A DNA stretch of 41,233 nucleotides from Candidatus Thorarchaeota archaeon (GCA_011365025.1 RDOF01000027.1:247-41479); one strand, 5' to 3'; counted from the stretch's first letter, positions 17,485-27,153 are shown. A program made the numbers and translations. The notes: generated by a model not told the origin, from the letters alone.

Positions 17485-18609
17485 ATGAAAAGAGCTGGTG
17501 TTGCTGATCTCAAGCTTCACCCAGGCAAGGCGCCTCATTGGTTGGTGAAGCGCATGATCCCCATGGCTGGAGCCATATGCGAGTTCATAGTGGAGGAGTA
17601 CGGGACCACAGAACTCCTGCTAAGACTCTCGGACCCAATATACTTTCAGGCTCTCTCCAATGCACTTGGATATGATTGGGATAGCTCGGGATCCACAACA
17701 GTGACCTGCGGCGTCCTAAAGACCGCCCTATCATGGGAACAACATGGCATGGTCGCTGTCGGAGGGAAAGGACTTGCATCCAGAAAGGTCCCAGAGAAAC
17801 TCAGGGCTCTTGAAGACCACGGATTGGACGGAACAGGGCTTGGTGAGATAAGTAGGGCTGTAGCGAAGGTTGACAATGCCGCAGTTCAAGATGGGTATCA
17901 ACTCTATCAGCATGTCTTCTTTGTTGATGCCAAGGAGAACTGGACGGTGGTCCAGCAGGGTATGGATGGTAGCACCGGAGATGCTCGTAGATATCATTGG
18001 ACATCCAAGGATATTGACAGCTTTATTGAAGAACCTCATAGCGGGATGATATCGGGCCAAATCAAGAAGACCACTCTTGACCTGACCGCAAAGGACTCAC
18101 AGGAGTGCAGAAGCACGACTCTTGATGTTGTGAGGGAGGAGCCACGGCGAGTCAGACGTCTCTTCGAGGATATCAAGTCGTATGGGGAGAGCACCCTACT
18201 TCCTTGGTTGGAGAGCACTGGCCATTCCTTTGAGATTCCCTCATACAAAGTCATACCAAAACGGATGGACTGGAACGCGGTTCGAAAAGCCTACGAAATC
18301 CAACCGCAGGACTACGAGGGCTTCCTGTTCATCGAAGGAATGGGTCCTGCAACGGTGAGAGGCCTCTCGTTGGTTTCAGAACTAATCTTTGGCAGTGCGC
18401 CATCATGGTCGGACCCAGTTCGGCTCACTTTTGCTTTTGGAGGAAAGGATGGAGTGCCATTTCCCGTACCAAGGAAGGTCTATGATCAAGCCATAGCATT
18501 CATGGAAGAGGCCGTTAATGAGGCAAAGATGGGGCGCCGAGACAAGGTAAGGTCTTTGAGGCAACTGAGGAAGTTCGCCCCGCCGGTTTTGCACAGCTCT
18601 CCAGCATGA
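17485..18609 (+). CDS. DUF763 family protein
   Basis: A 374-residue protein matching DUF763, an archaeal and thermophile family without assigned function. The N-terminus RAGVADLKLHPGKAPHWL and the middle PSYKVIPKRMDWNAVRKA are the recognisable conserved stretches. A late helix-hairpin-like EGMGPATVRGLSLVSEL might contact nucleic acid; this is inference. ATG 17485 is preferred over GTG 17476 because family members begin with the RRGVADL-like segment. A TATA-like box (TGCTTATCTT) lies about 45 bases upstream. Confidence 0.82.
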   Translation: MKRAGVADLKLHPGKAPHWLVKRMIPMAGAICEFIVEEYGTTELLLRLSDPIYFQALSNALGYDWDSSGSTTVTCGVLKTALSWEQHGMVAVGGKGLASRKVPEKLRALEDHGLDGTGLGEISRAVAKVDNAAVQDGYQLYQHVFFVDAKENWTVVQQGMDGSTGDARRYHWTSKDIDSFIEEPHSGMISGQIKKTTLDLTAKDSQECRSTTLDVVREEPRRVRRLFEDIKSYGESTLLPWLESTGHSFEIPSYKVIPKRMDWNAVRKAYEIQPQDYEGFLFIEGMGPATVRGLSLVSELIFGSAPSWSDPVRLTFAFGGKDGVPFPVPRKVYDQAIAFMEEAVNEAKMGRRDKVRSLRQLRKFAPPVLHSSPA

Positions 18610-18685
18610 AAGCTCAAGAACCATTGTAGTTCTACTCACACATCAAACCTTTTACCCACGTTTGTCGATGTAATGGCGTGGAGAG

Positions 18686-19333
18686 ATGAAACTCATGCGT
18701 GGTGGACTAAGACTTCCTCTAATACTGGCTCTGTTCTTGCTTCTCATCGCCATGAAAGACGTCAGCGCCATAGGTTTCCCACAGCAACAGGGTATTCATA
18801 TGCTGGCCCAAGGTGGAGAAACCCCTCCGACTGTCGACTGGTTTGGGATTCCAATGAACTGGACAGACGCTGGGACAATTTGTTGGGATGGAGTCTATAA
18901 CGGCCAGACGGAGCAAGTGTGGACATTTGAGCATTGGGTAAATGATTCCGATGGGGTGGATACAGTAATCTTCCAATTCAAGAAATGGGGCGAGGAGATA
19001 TGGTTGGACAGACCAGGAATACTCATCGATGGCAACATGTCGCGCGGTTTCTACAAGGGGAACTTCACGTACAATGTCTGGTGGGACTGGGAGACTAACT
19101 GGGTAAGGTCCGAGGTAGGAAGCTTCTGCTATCGCCTATTCGCCAATGATACATTGGGCAATTGGGTAACTACTCCCCCTCTATGCTATACGGGAGGATA
19201 CATGTTGGTCTATCCCCCTCCACAATATTATCTCATTGCCAATGCTCCATTATTGTTGACAGGAGCCTCTGTAATCGCAATCATCATTGTTGTGGTAGTA
19301 GTCCTGCGAAGGAGCCCTGGGAGAGGGACATAA
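18686..19333 (+). CDS. Single-pass surface protein with signal peptide
   Basis: A 215-residue predicted membrane protein. A signal-like segment occupies residues about 8-22 (LRLPLILALFLLLIAM). The middle is rich in Trp, Asp and Asn-x-Thr/Ser sequons (NWT, NDS, NMS, NFT, NDT), suggesting glycosylation outside the cell. A C-terminal helix (about 185-208) is followed by the basic tail RRSPGRGT. The type-I topology is inferred. The start ATG has GTGGAGAG before it; an overlapping out-of-frame ATG at 18673 is not used. No family recognised. Confidence 0.75.
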   Translation: MKLMRGGLRLPLILALFLLLIAMKDVSAIGFPQQQGIHMLAQGGETPPTVDWFGIPMNWTDAGTICWDGVYNGQTEQVWTFEHWVNDSDGVDTVIFQFKKWGEEIWLDRPGILIDGNMSRGFYKGNFTYNVWWDWETNWVRSEVGSFCYRLFANDTLGNWVTTPPLCYTGGYMLVYPPPQYYLIANAPLLLTGASVIAIIIVVVVVLRRSPGRGT

Positions 19334-19349
19334 CCGACACACACAATAT

Positions 19350-20174
19350 GTGCCGTTGACCCCCCCAGAGGGTATGCTTGAGATAGTCCCCCATAATGAC
19401 CTTGTGACCGGTTTCAAGACAGGATCAGGTTGGAATGACCAAGTCGTCATGTGGACCTATTCCTATGCTCTGGGCGATGTGCTCTTTGATGCAGGATGTC
19501 CTAATGCACGGGAAGAGCTGGCAGCGGCGCTTAAGGACTATCCAATCAAACGATTATTCATCTCTCATGCGCATGAGGACCACGTAGGAGTCTGCTCGAT
19601 TCTCGAGGATGAGATCACCATATACGCCACAGCAGAAGTTGCCGAAGAACTAAGAAATCCCATTGAACTGGCTGAATTCTTCAGAGCTGTGTGGGGACAA
19701 CCAGAACCGGTTTCAAAGATCGAAGTAATGCCGCCTGCATTTGAAGTGGCCAACCTGCACTTTGATGTGATTCCGCTGCCTGGTCATAATGCCAATATGG
19801 TAGGCTTCCACGAAGCAGACAAGAAATGGTTATTCTCAGCTGATGCGGTTCCCGTTCCTTCTAGGAAGAAGATGGGAATGCCGGATGAAAACATCCCACA
19901 GACCTTGGCTACGCTTGAGATGATACAGACCTTGGACCTTGAGATTCTCTTTGATAGTCACCGGGGACCCATAGAGAAGCCATCTGAGCACATTCAGACG
20001 CGAATCGACTATCTTCGGGATTTTCAAAGGGAAGTCAAGAAGCTGCATGCATCGGGAAAATCAGTAGCTGAGATTCAAGAAGCGCTCGGTCTAGAAGGAC
20101 CGTGGTATCTGGAACTCACTAAGGAGAGATTTGGAATCAATTATGTTATAGAGTCAGTACTTCGAGATGGCTAG
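19350..20174 (+). CDS. MBL-fold metallo-hydrolase
   Basis: A 274-residue metallo-beta-lactamase-fold hydrolase. Ligands are H73, H75, D77 and H78 (HAHEDH), H146 (PLPGH), D165 (FSADAV) and H204 (DSHRG). A C-terminal helical region is as in LACTB2/glyoxalase-II-like members, which cleave RNA or thioesters. The activity here is open. The start is either GTG 19350 or ATG 19374, which gives MLEIVPHND; neither has a clear ribosome site at the right distance. Its last four bases (CTAG) also contain the stop of the convergent radical SAM gene. Confidence 0.85.
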   Translation: MPLTPPEGMLEIVPHNDLVTGFKTGSGWNDQVVMWTYSYALGDVLFDAGCPNAREELAAALKDYPIKRLFISHAHEDHVGVCSILEDEITIYATAEVAEELRNPIELAEFFRAVWGQPEPVSKIEVMPPAFEVANLHFDVIPLPGHNANMVGFHEADKKWLFSADAVPVPSRKKMGMPDENIPQTLATLEMIQTLDLEILFDSHRGPIEKPSEHIQTRIDYLRDFQREVKKLHASGKSVAEIQEALGLEGPWYLELTKERFGINYVIESVLRDG

Positions 20175-21055
20175 TCGCTTGGCATGTTACGGCGCACACG
20201 TTCTTCCCTCTCGCTGACCTCGCTTCCTGTCACATCCTCTCTCCCAACAGCCCTAAGCCGAACAAGTGCATGCGGATAGGGATCAAGGTATTCTTCCTCG
20301 ACCCCCCGACGAATCTCAGGACTGATTGATGATAACCGGTCATAGATTGCAATCTTCTCTTCAGCGGAGGTGAAGCGTGGATCGACAACAACAGCAACAT
20401 GAAAGGAGACCCCTGCATCCCATAGCCTTTGAGCCGCGGTAAAGGGCAGATCCAGTGCTTCGGGAGTACATCCGGTCTTCTCAACAAAGGGTTCAGGTAG
20501 TCCGCCCCTGATAGAGAGACGAACATGGCCAACAGTAGAGCCATGTCTAGTGGCGTAGTCTGAGAGACGCTCAGCCAAGTCTTCCTCCATGGCCAGCACT
20601 ACACCATTGGATTCTATAACAAACAAGTCAAAGGCATCGACATCTTTGTGAACAAGATCCAAGACACTCACAAGATGGTCTGGACAAAGAGTAGGTTCAG
20701 CCCCACTGATGCGTGCCCGTCTGAATCCAGCCTTTTCCATCACCGAACGAAGCCGCGCATAAACATCGGTGGGGGAATAGAAGGTCCCATAGCGCTCGGG
20801 CCAGTCCCGACTCCAATCCACCCAACAAAAGACACAGCGGTAGTTGCAGCCAACAGAATAGGCAGTAGCAATCCCGCCATAGACACCTACTGCATAGAAC
20901 TCGGTGTACTTCCTCAGAGGTGCGCCGTCAACCCATTTGCAGACGACCTTGCGTGTGTATTCTGTGAGTCGCACCGGGTCGTATGGGAAGGGAGGAAGTA
21001 GGCTGCCATCAGGACTGCGTTTGGCATAGCGAAGTGGTTCATCAGGTGAATTCAT
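20171..21055 (-). CDS. Radical SAM domain protein
   Basis: From ATG 21055 the protein is 294 residues. The cluster-binding motif is C70-x3-C74-x2-C77 in CNYRCVFC. RISGAEPTL at about residue 115 corresponds to the GGEP motif that binds SAM. The frame is open to ATG 21139, which would overlap the upstream TPR gene by 29 bases; the shorter start is chosen as more family-like. No SPASM-type cysteine cluster was seen at the end. Reaction unknown. Confidence 0.82.
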   Translation of the reverse strand: MNSPDEPLRYAKRSPDGSLLPPFPYDPVRLTEYTRKVVCKWVDGAPLRKYTEFYAVGVYGGIATAYSVGCNYRCVFCWVDWSRDWPERYGTFYSPTDVYARLRSVMEKAGFRRARISGAEPTLCPDHLVSVLDLVHKDVDAFDLFVIESNGVVLAMEEDLAERLSDYATRHGSTVGHVRLSIRGGLPEPFVEKTGCTPEALDLPFTAAQRLWDAGVSFHVAVVVDPRFTSAEEKIAIYDRLSSISPEIRRGVEEEYLDPYPHALVRLRAVGREDVTGSEVSEREERVRRNMPSD

Positions 21056-21110
21056 ACTATTTTGGCACTTGCGTGGAGAGGCTTTAGGTTTGTGATGTTT
21101 TTGAGCCAGC

Positions 21111-22223
21111 CTATCTTCTCCGCTTAGTTGCCTTTTCATGCTCCCGCTCAGCTCGTGCTGCTTTCTTCATCCTAGCACAGTTGATTCGCGCAGCGCGCCC
21201 AAGTTCGGTGACACGGGAGGCATCCTTCTTCTTGCCCAATTTCTTGTAGAGTTTGCGTGCCTTCTCCCATGTTTCAGAAGCGGAACAGAAGTCATCAAGT
21301 CGAGCGAAATTGGTGGCCTGTACATCAAAGATGTCAGGGTCATCGCTAACCAGAGACGTGAGCCTATCCCAGACAGGAGCGGCCTCTTCCCACTCTTCAA
21401 GCTCCATGTATACAAATGCAAGATTGCGCAGGGCGGATGTATGTTTTTTGTCTCGAGCCAGTGCTCGCTTGAAGTGCTTCAAAGCGTCCTTCAGGCGGCC
21501 ATCACGGTAGGATACCATCCCCATTGTGTTTTCAGTGGCGGCATCTTCAGGATCAATCTCGGCAGCCTTCTTCAGCGCCTTCATGGCGGACTTGTACCGT
21601 CCGGAGCGAAGATGAATGTCCCCAAGTGTTTGCCATGCTTCAGCGTTCTCTGGGATGATCTTGATTGCCGCTTCAACGGACTTCACTGCCTCGCGGAGAT
21701 CGTCCAACATGGCGAGAGAGATGGCTCTATGGAGAAGCGCAATGGGTATCTCCGACTCCAGTTTCAAGGCAGTATCGTAGCACTTGACCGCATCCTCAAA
21801 TTTGCCAAGGCCGAACCTGATATCGCCAAGGCGAACCCAAGCAGTTGCATCGTCAGGCCGCATCTCCACAATCCGCCTGTAGCAATCAAACTCCTGGTTA
21901 GTTCGGCCCAACGCGTGTAATGCACTTGCCTTCCCTTGCAGAGTCGAGATGTCATCGGGGGCAATTGCAAGTGCCCGGTCAAAGGCTTTCAGTGCCTTGT
22001 TCGCCTTGTCCGGCCCTAGTGCCAAGAGGACACGTCCTCGATTAGCATGAGCCTCCATAAGCTCCGGGTCAAGGAGGGCTGCTTGGTCGAAACATCTTAG
22101 AGCATCACCGAAGGCCTCCTGTCTTGCAAGCAGTACTCCTTTCACATTCCAAGCAGTGGCATCATCTGGATTCTCCTCTAGATGTTTCTCCAATGCCTTG
22201 AGAGATTCATCAGGAGATGCCAT
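21111..22223 (-). CDS. Tetratricopeptide repeat protein
   Basis: A 370-residue protein of roughly nine 34-residue TPR units. Repeats carry the consensus W/L-x2-G/A-x3-A-x3-A-P pattern, for example ATAWNVKGVLL and AEAWQTLGDIHLRSGRY. The C-terminus is strongly basic (KKAARAEREHEKATKRRR). No signal peptide or membrane segment, so probably a cytoplasmic scaffold. It shares direction with the downstream radical SAM gene and the two may be co-transcribed. Partner unknown. Confidence 0.85.
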   Translation of the reverse strand: MASPDESLKALEKHLEENPDDATAWNVKGVLLARQEAFGDALRCFDQAALLDPELMEAHANRGRVLLALGPDKANKALKAFDRALAIAPDDISTLQGKASALHALGRTNQEFDCYRRIVEMRPDDATAWVRLGDIRFGLGKFEDAVKCYDTALKLESEIPIALLHRAISLAMLDDLREAVKSVEAAIKIIPENAEAWQTLGDIHLRSGRYKSAMKALKKAAEIDPEDAATENTMGMVSYRDGRLKDALKHFKRALARDKKHTSALRNLAFVYMELEEWEEAAPVWDRLTSLVSDDPDIFDVQATNFARLDDFCSASETWEKARKLYKKLGKKKDASRVTELGRAARINCARMKKAARAEREHEKATKRRR

Positions 22224-22330
22224 AGGAATCAGGTTGTTCTTCTACGCATTCTGTACAAAAATGTTGAGCTTTGGAGATTCATGCTTCGATAGATACAAGT
22301 TGTCGATTGCAAAAGGTACGAGGGATAGCA

Positions 22331-23065
22331 ATGAAGAGAAAGCGAGTTGAGGTTGTAATCTTTGATTTGGGTGGCACATTGTACAATCCGCTAGACATAG
22401 GGAATGCAACCAGAACTTTCCTTCAGGAGATTGGAATAGATCATATGTGCCATATGGAGGACACCTACTGCCGAAGGGCGAATAATCTAGCTGATGAGTG
22501 GCTAGATGAACACATGCTGGGAAGGGGCGTTAATCCTTACTGGGAGCCCTCTGTTGAGGAATGGGTCGAGTATGACAAAATCGTTCTGAGGACCCTTGGG
22601 CTCGAAACCGATGTGGAGAAATACGCCATGGACTATCAGAAACAATGGGATCTTCTTCTGAGTGAGATACGACCTAAGCTTGCAGATCATGTGGAAGAAG
22701 AACTCGAAAATCTGCGTTCGCAGGGGCTAAAGCTGGCAATAGCATCCAATAGATTTGGGGACCCAAGTTCGTTTCTTGAGGAAGATGGAATATTGCAGCA
22801 CTTCAGTGCCGTCGAGTATACTGCAGTGCCTGGCTATAGGAAACCATCTCCATATATGCTCCTGAAAGCAGCAGCGGATTTAAAGATGAATCCAATGAAG
22901 TGCGCCTACGTTGGCAATATTGTGCACTATGATGTTGCGGCGGCCACCAGAGCACAAATGCAGCCAATCTTGCTCACATGGTGCAATCCCGAGGAAGGAG
23001 CAATGGCTCCAAAAGAAGTCGCGATAATTGAGGACATAAGAGGTGTTATGGAGGTACTGGAATGA
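22331..23065 (+). CDS. HAD-superfamily hydrolase with DLGGT motif
   Basis: A 244-residue HAD hydrolase. Motif I is FDLGGTLYNP, where the usual second Asp of DxDxT is Gly. Motif II is AIASNR, motif III is the Lys in YRKPSP, and motif IV is YVGNIVHYDV. A helical cap lies between motifs I and II. The DLGGT form occurs in other HAD hydrolases, but the loss of the general acid Asp leaves phosphatase activity uncertain. ATG 22331 is chosen; an upstream open stretch to 22271 has no family match. The last four bases overlap the next start (ATGA). Confidence 0.82.
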   Translation: MKRKRVEVVIFDLGGTLYNPLDIGNATRTFLQEIGIDHMCHMEDTYCRRANNLADEWLDEHMLGRGVNPYWEPSVEEWVEYDKIVLRTLGLETDVEKYAMDYQKQWDLLLSEIRPKLADHVEEELENLRSQGLKLAIASNRFGDPSSFLEEDGILQHFSAVEYTAVPGYRKPSPYMLLKAAADLKMNPMKCAYVGNIVHYDVAAATRAQMQPILLTWCNPEEGAMAPKEVAIIEDIRGVMEVLE

Positions 23066-23403
23066 AGCCTGAGAAGGAGAGAAGGATTGAGTGTAACGAT
23101 AAATCAGCCCCGGAGATGGTGAGGGTCGGTGAAACCATCTTCTATCAGTTTCACAGACATGGTTCGGTAGGAGAAGATGCCGAGTTCGAAATTAGTGACC
23201 CATCCATCATTCACCATGAGAGAACCGACTCGGAATATCTCTATCCGGAGAGAATGAAACCAGGATGGACTGGTGGCGATGCGGAACGCTGTAAATGGTT
23301 CTTCACTGCTATCAAGCCAGGAAGGGTGGTCCTAACGGTTCGCACGCTATTCAGATTCGAAGTAGAGGAGGAGTGTCAAGTCCATATCGAGGTTAAGGGC
23401 TGA
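23062..23403 (+). CDS. Chagasin-like (I42-type fold) small protein
   Basis: A 113-residue protein whose second half resembles protease inhibitor family I42. The segment GWTGGDAERCKWFFTAIKPG followed by RVVLTVR lines up with the chagasin pattern GxGG...W/F-x-F-KA-x-KPG-x-LT. The first inhibitory loop (NPTTG) is not present and the last (RPW) is replaced by LFRFE. It could be a diverged inhibitor or a related immunoglobulin-like domain. No signal peptide is visible, so it is probably cytoplasmic. It overlaps the HAD gene by ATGA and overlaps the convergent methyltransferase by 28 bases. Confidence 0.55.
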   Translation: MKPEKERRIECNDKSAPEMVRVGETIFYQFHRHGSVGEDAEFEISDPSIIHHERTDSEYLYPERMKPGWTGGDAERCKWFFTAIKPGRVVLTVRTLFRFEVEEECQVHIEVKG

Positions 23404-24155
23404 TTGTCCTTTGCAGCCCAGACAAAGGTGTATCCGGCTGCGTAGTCTAGGGACTCCTTTCTCTCGAATGCTTCCCGAAGCGCTTTGAGCCCCGTTTGAA
23501 AAGCCGCTTCCGGTATCTTGTGCAGCATTGAGTAGCCTTTCCTGGAAACTGTGTTGAGATATTCCTCTCCAAGAGTCACGGGGGCGAATTTGCAGGAACG
23601 CGACCAAACGGCACGAAATCCGAGGCTCATCAGAGTTGCCTCGATGCGTGGAATATCAGGATATCTAGCCTTGTCAATGGCCACAGTGGCAGGGAAGAAA
23701 CGGGAGGTCATCCTTTCCTCAATTTGCATATGGGACTGGGTCGCAATGCATAGATGGCCTCTATTCCGAAGAACTCGATGAATCTCAGATAGTGCCGCTT
23801 CCATGTCTTGAAGATGGTGCACTACCTCGGTCATGAAGACCATATCGAAGGAAGCGTCGTTAAAGGGAATTGACTCTGCTATAGCCTGTGTGAAGTGGAT
23901 GCTGCGCGCTTTTCCGATGGCTTCGTGAAGCATCCCTATTGACGGGTCGATTCCGTAAACCTGTGCCTTTGTTGCCTCTTGAAAGAGGAGTGTATTGTTA
24001 CCAGTTCCACAGCCTATGTCGAGAATCACAGAATCTGTGGAGAACTCCTTCTCCTGAAGCAAATGATAGACCATTTCGGGTTCTCCGAAACGGACCTTGT
24101 CATATATCTTCGATATTGCATCGTAGTCAATGGATTTGTCAGGCACGGAGTTCAC
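23376..24155 (-). CDS. Class I SAM-dependent methyltransferase
   Basis: A 259-residue methyltransferase of the methyltransf_11/25 type. Motif I is ILDIGCGTGNN (about 44-54), the acidic residue of motif II is in YGIDPS, and FDMVFMTEVVHHL is the motif-IV region. The substrate is unknown. The C-terminal part (YLNTVSRKGYSML) is a conserved tail in related proteins. Its 3' end overlaps the chagasin-like gene on the other strand. Confidence 0.85.
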   Translation of the reverse strand: MNSVPDKSIDYDAISKIYDKVRFGEPEMVYHLLQEKEFSTDSVILDIGCGTGNNTLLFQEATKAQVYGIDPSIGMLHEAIGKARSIHFTQAIAESIPFNDASFDMVFMTEVVHHLQDMEAALSEIHRVLRNRGHLCIATQSHMQIEERMTSRFFPATVAIDKARYPDIPRIEATLMSLGFRAVWSRSCKFAPVTLGEEYLNTVSRKGYSMLHKIPEAAFQTGLKALREAFERKESLDYAAGYTFVWAAKDNQPLTSIWT

Positions 24156-24221
24156 TGCCCCCCGATTCTAATGTTATCCATTTCAAGGTCGCGGTTCTCA
24201 TGTCGAACGGTATTGATCTTC

Positions 24222-26000
24222 TCATTCGCTTCGAACAGGTTGTCGACGTAGAATAACCAACGCAACAAGAACGATACTACTTGCCGTGACAGTGAGCACC
24301 ATCAGAGTCGTCATCAGTGACCCATTTCCACCAGTTGTCGTGGTTGCCGTCGAAGTTGTCGATGATGTGGTTGTTGGGGTATTTGTGCTACTGGTAGTAA
24401 CCAGGTGCATCATAACATCAATTGTGTGAATTGCCCCATCGACAACCTCTAGATCAAGGATTTGCGGCACGTAAGCTGTTCTGGTGATATTGAGTACCAC
24501 AGACCCAGGAAGATGAAACTGGGCGAACATGCCACTGGTATCAGAGTACGTGACTTTGGAATCAATACTTATTCTTGCTCCAGAGATAGACTCTCCTGTG
24601 GCAGCATCTCGAATATGACCGAATACCTCTCCCAGAACCGAGTGATTGTAGCAGCCGCTGTTACAGTAGTCGTGCCTGAACATGGACCATCCATGAATGC
24701 CAGCAATTCCTGTGCTTAAGGCATATGCACGACCGTAGTTGTTTTCGGGGTCACCAGAATATCCTCGACCCCCCACAAAGAAGACATCTAGTGTGCCATC
24801 CATGTCCAAATCGGCAATGATTGGCCCGTTATCAATCTCAAAGGGAGTGAGCCCGTAGTCGTCTGCGGCATCAAAGGACCAAATGACTTCACCGTTACTG
24901 CCCTCGTAAGCAGTCAGGACACCATCGTCGTCACCAACTATGACATCCAATCCCCCATCATCTTCGATATCCGCGATTGCAGCTCCTCGAAAGGACCCTG
25001 ATATGAATTCATCCCAAAGAAGGGTCTTATCGTGATTTAGTACAGTAATCTTCGAAGACCCGGTCGCGACGATTTCAAAATGGCCATCTGAGTCCACATC
25101 GGCAATTGCTGTGCTGAAGTAGGAGTAGGTTCCATCATAGTCCCAAAGCTTGGTGCCGCTCTCCCCGTTTATGGCATACACCTTGCCATCATAGTTGCCA
25201 ATCACGAGTTCAGGCGCTCCATCTTCGTCAAGGTCAGCAAAGGAGCATCCATGATACATACTATCGCCAGTCTGGAAGTTCCACATGGTTGTGTAATCAA
25301 TGCCATTGATTGCATAGATTCTATCATTTCCTGCAAACATGGCCACCACGAAATCAAGCTGACCATCGCCGTCAAGATCCAGGACCGATGGACCAGACTG
25401 AATGTACCCGTCGAAAGGGCCTACCTTCTCAGCAAGACTTCCATCATCCCCATTTATGATGTGGACATAGCCGCCGTTTATGCCATCATGAAATGTGCCA
25501 TAGAGTATCTCGGGGCGGCCATCCATATCAATATCAGCCACCGCAGGCGGCGAATCAGTGCAATAGCCGGGGTTGTACTCCCAAAGCAGGCTGCCATTAA
25601 TGCCATGTAGGACATGCATCACTCCTGCGCCGGACCCGTAGCTACCGGAGGTTGCAAACACGACTTCGAGTCTATCATCTCCTGTGACATCAACAAGCTT
25701 CACTGAGGCGTCCAAAGGACCTGGCCCTGCCCAGACCTTCCAGAGAAGACTGCCATCTTCGGCATTCAACGCATAAAGATGCTCATCACCCATATAGGAA
25801 CCAAAAACCATCTCAAACTTGCCATCGCAATCAATGTCTCCGATAGCTGCTCCACCATAGCAGTTTGACGTAAGATCAAAGTGCCACATCTCTGAGGGAG
25901 TTACGCTTGCAGGCAGGGCAGGATTAGCTGGTGTTATCGCAGGCATTGCAGCCTGAGCAAGAAACAAGACTACTACAGCTGCGGCGGCGAAATGCTTCAT
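24222..26000 (-). CDS. FG-GAP/VCBS beta-propeller surface protein with stalk and C-terminal anchor
   Basis: A 592-residue extracellular protein. An N-terminal signal peptide ends near AQAAMPA. About eight blades each carry a calcium-type DxDxDG loop, for example DIDCDGKFE, DLDGDGQLD, DVDSDGHFE and DLDMDGTLD, interleaved with PQQ-like GSLLW strands. A carboxypeptidase-regulatory-like domain follows (GHIRDAATGESISGARI). Then come a Ser/Thr-rich stalk, a hydrophobic helix (about 560-582) and a short basic tail (RRQPVRSE). The order fits a cell-surface adhesin or sensor. The ligand is unknown. Confidence 0.87.
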   Translation of the reverse strand: MKHFAAAAVVVLFLAQAAMPAITPANPALPASVTPSEMWHFDLTSNCYGGAAIGDIDCDGKFEMVFGSYMGDEHLYALNAEDGSLLWKVWAGPGPLDASVKLVDVTGDDRLEVVFATSGSYGSGAGVMHVLHGINGSLLWEYNPGYCTDSPPAVADIDMDGRPEILYGTFHDGINGGYVHIINGDDGSLAEKVGPFDGYIQSGPSVLDLDGDGQLDFVVAMFAGNDRIYAINGIDYTTMWNFQTGDSMYHGCSFADLDEDGAPELVIGNYDGKVYAINGESGTKLWDYDGTYSYFSTAIADVDSDGHFEIVATGSSKITVLNHDKTLLWDEFISGSFRGAAIADIEDDGGLDVIVGDDDGVLTAYEGSNGEVIWSFDAADDYGLTPFEIDNGPIIADLDMDGTLDVFFVGGRGYSGDPENNYGRAYALSTGIAGIHGWSMFRHDYCNSGCYNHSVLGEVFGHIRDAATGESISGARISIDSKVTYSDTSGMFAQFHLPGSVVLNITRTAYVPQILDLEVVDGAIHTIDVMMHLVTTSSTNTPTTTSSTTSTATTTTGGNGSLMTTLMVLTVTASSIVLVALVILRRQPVRSE

Positions 26001-26151
26001 TGCCGTTTAGATCTCCTCTCACGAATAGCTGAAGAAATGATGATTTTGTATTAAAGTGAATTGGGCACTCGCACAGTAGGTGCCAATCCAAAAGGATTAA
26101 TCTAGCGTGAACTCCGTCTGAGGCCACGCTCAATGGAGGTTTGATGCTCGA

Positions 26152-27078
26152 TTGCAGAATTGGTGGGATCCCATCGTCACTTGGTGGAACTCGGTTTTGG
26201 CCTACTTAGCTAGTGTCTTTGGCCCCTTTTCAGCAGAGGATTACTTTCTTGCAATCATCATTATTCCAGCCTTCATCCTTCTATACCTGCTATATCTTGT
26301 AACTATCAGGTCAATCAAGATTGGATTCAAACGTGTGGGAATGCCAAGGGAGGCAACAGGGGGAGTTGTGTTCGGCGTGCGTCTCATATTCTTCTTCTTC
26401 GCATTTTTGGCAATTCTTGCTCTAGCTGGAGAAGTTCTTCAGACCTACGCCATCACCGTAGGTGCTCTCTTTGGAACTGCAATTGGGTTTGCTTTTTCCA
26501 GAGCACTATCCAACATGGTCAGTGGTCTCTACGTGCTAGCGGCACGACCATTTCGAGTAGGTGACTACCTCAGAATCGGAGACTCAGAGGGTATTGTGCT
26601 AGAAATAACGTTGAACTACACACGAATTCTGAGACCGGACCATACAAGGCAGTATCTGCCAAATATGTCCATGGTAGACTCTCGTCTGACCAACTTCCGT
26701 GTCCGAATAGACGACTACCTCTCCGAACGCGGCCTCGAATACAGACGCGAGGATTTCGATGAAGACGATGATGACAGCAGGATTGAGAATGCCATTGAGA
26801 AAATCAAGGATCTGACCAGAGGCGACGAGGTCTTCAGGTATACCTTTGATGTGGAAATTGCCAGGGAGTGCTCTAGGCCAAAGGTGGAAGCATTCTTCCA
26901 CGATGCCTGCAAGAGGTGGCATGGAAAGTTCATTCAGGAACCCGAGTTCATCTTCTGGAACAGCACTGCCACGACAATCACGTACAGGTTTGCCTTCATG
27001 GTAATCGACCCTAAGGATATTCTGACCTTGGGCACGGACTTCAGATCAGAGGTTGCATCCTACCCCGCCGCAGGCTAG
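26152..27078 (+). CDS. MscS-family mechanosensitive channel
   Basis: A 308-residue small-conductance channel homologue. Helices lie at about residues 33-55 and 72-95, and a pore-type helix follows with VGALFGTAIGFAFSRALSNM. Then RPFRVGDYLRIGDSEGIV marks the beta domain, and an alpha/beta C-terminal domain with an acidic stretch (REDFDEDDDD) completes the protein. It should release solutes on hypo-osmotic shock. The TTG start is supported by GGAGGT 11 bases upstream; no in-frame ATG is available. Confidence 0.9.
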   Translation: MQNWWDPIVTWWNSVLAYLASVFGPFSAEDYFLAIIIIPAFILLYLLYLVTIRSIKIGFKRVGMPREATGGVVFGVRLIFFFFAFLAILALAGEVLQTYAITVGALFGTAIGFAFSRALSNMVSGLYVLAARPFRVGDYLRIGDSEGIVLEITLNYTRILRPDHTRQYLPNMSMVDSRLTNFRVRIDDYLSERGLEYRREDFDEDDDDSRIENAIEKIKDLTRGDEVFRYTFDVEIARECSRPKVEAFFHDACKRWHGKFIQEPEFIFWNSTATTITYRFAFMVIDPKDILTLGTDFRSEVASYPAAG

Positions 27079-27153
27079 TACAATTACAAAGGAATATAGG
27101 ATGGATACACGAGCGATTTTGCCAATTAGCATTGTTGGAGATTTAGATGCAAC

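Noticed and set aside
21056..21139. 28-residue extension of the radical SAM protein
   Set aside because: It overlaps the TPR gene and its basic sequence does not look like part of the domain; it cannot be fully excluded.
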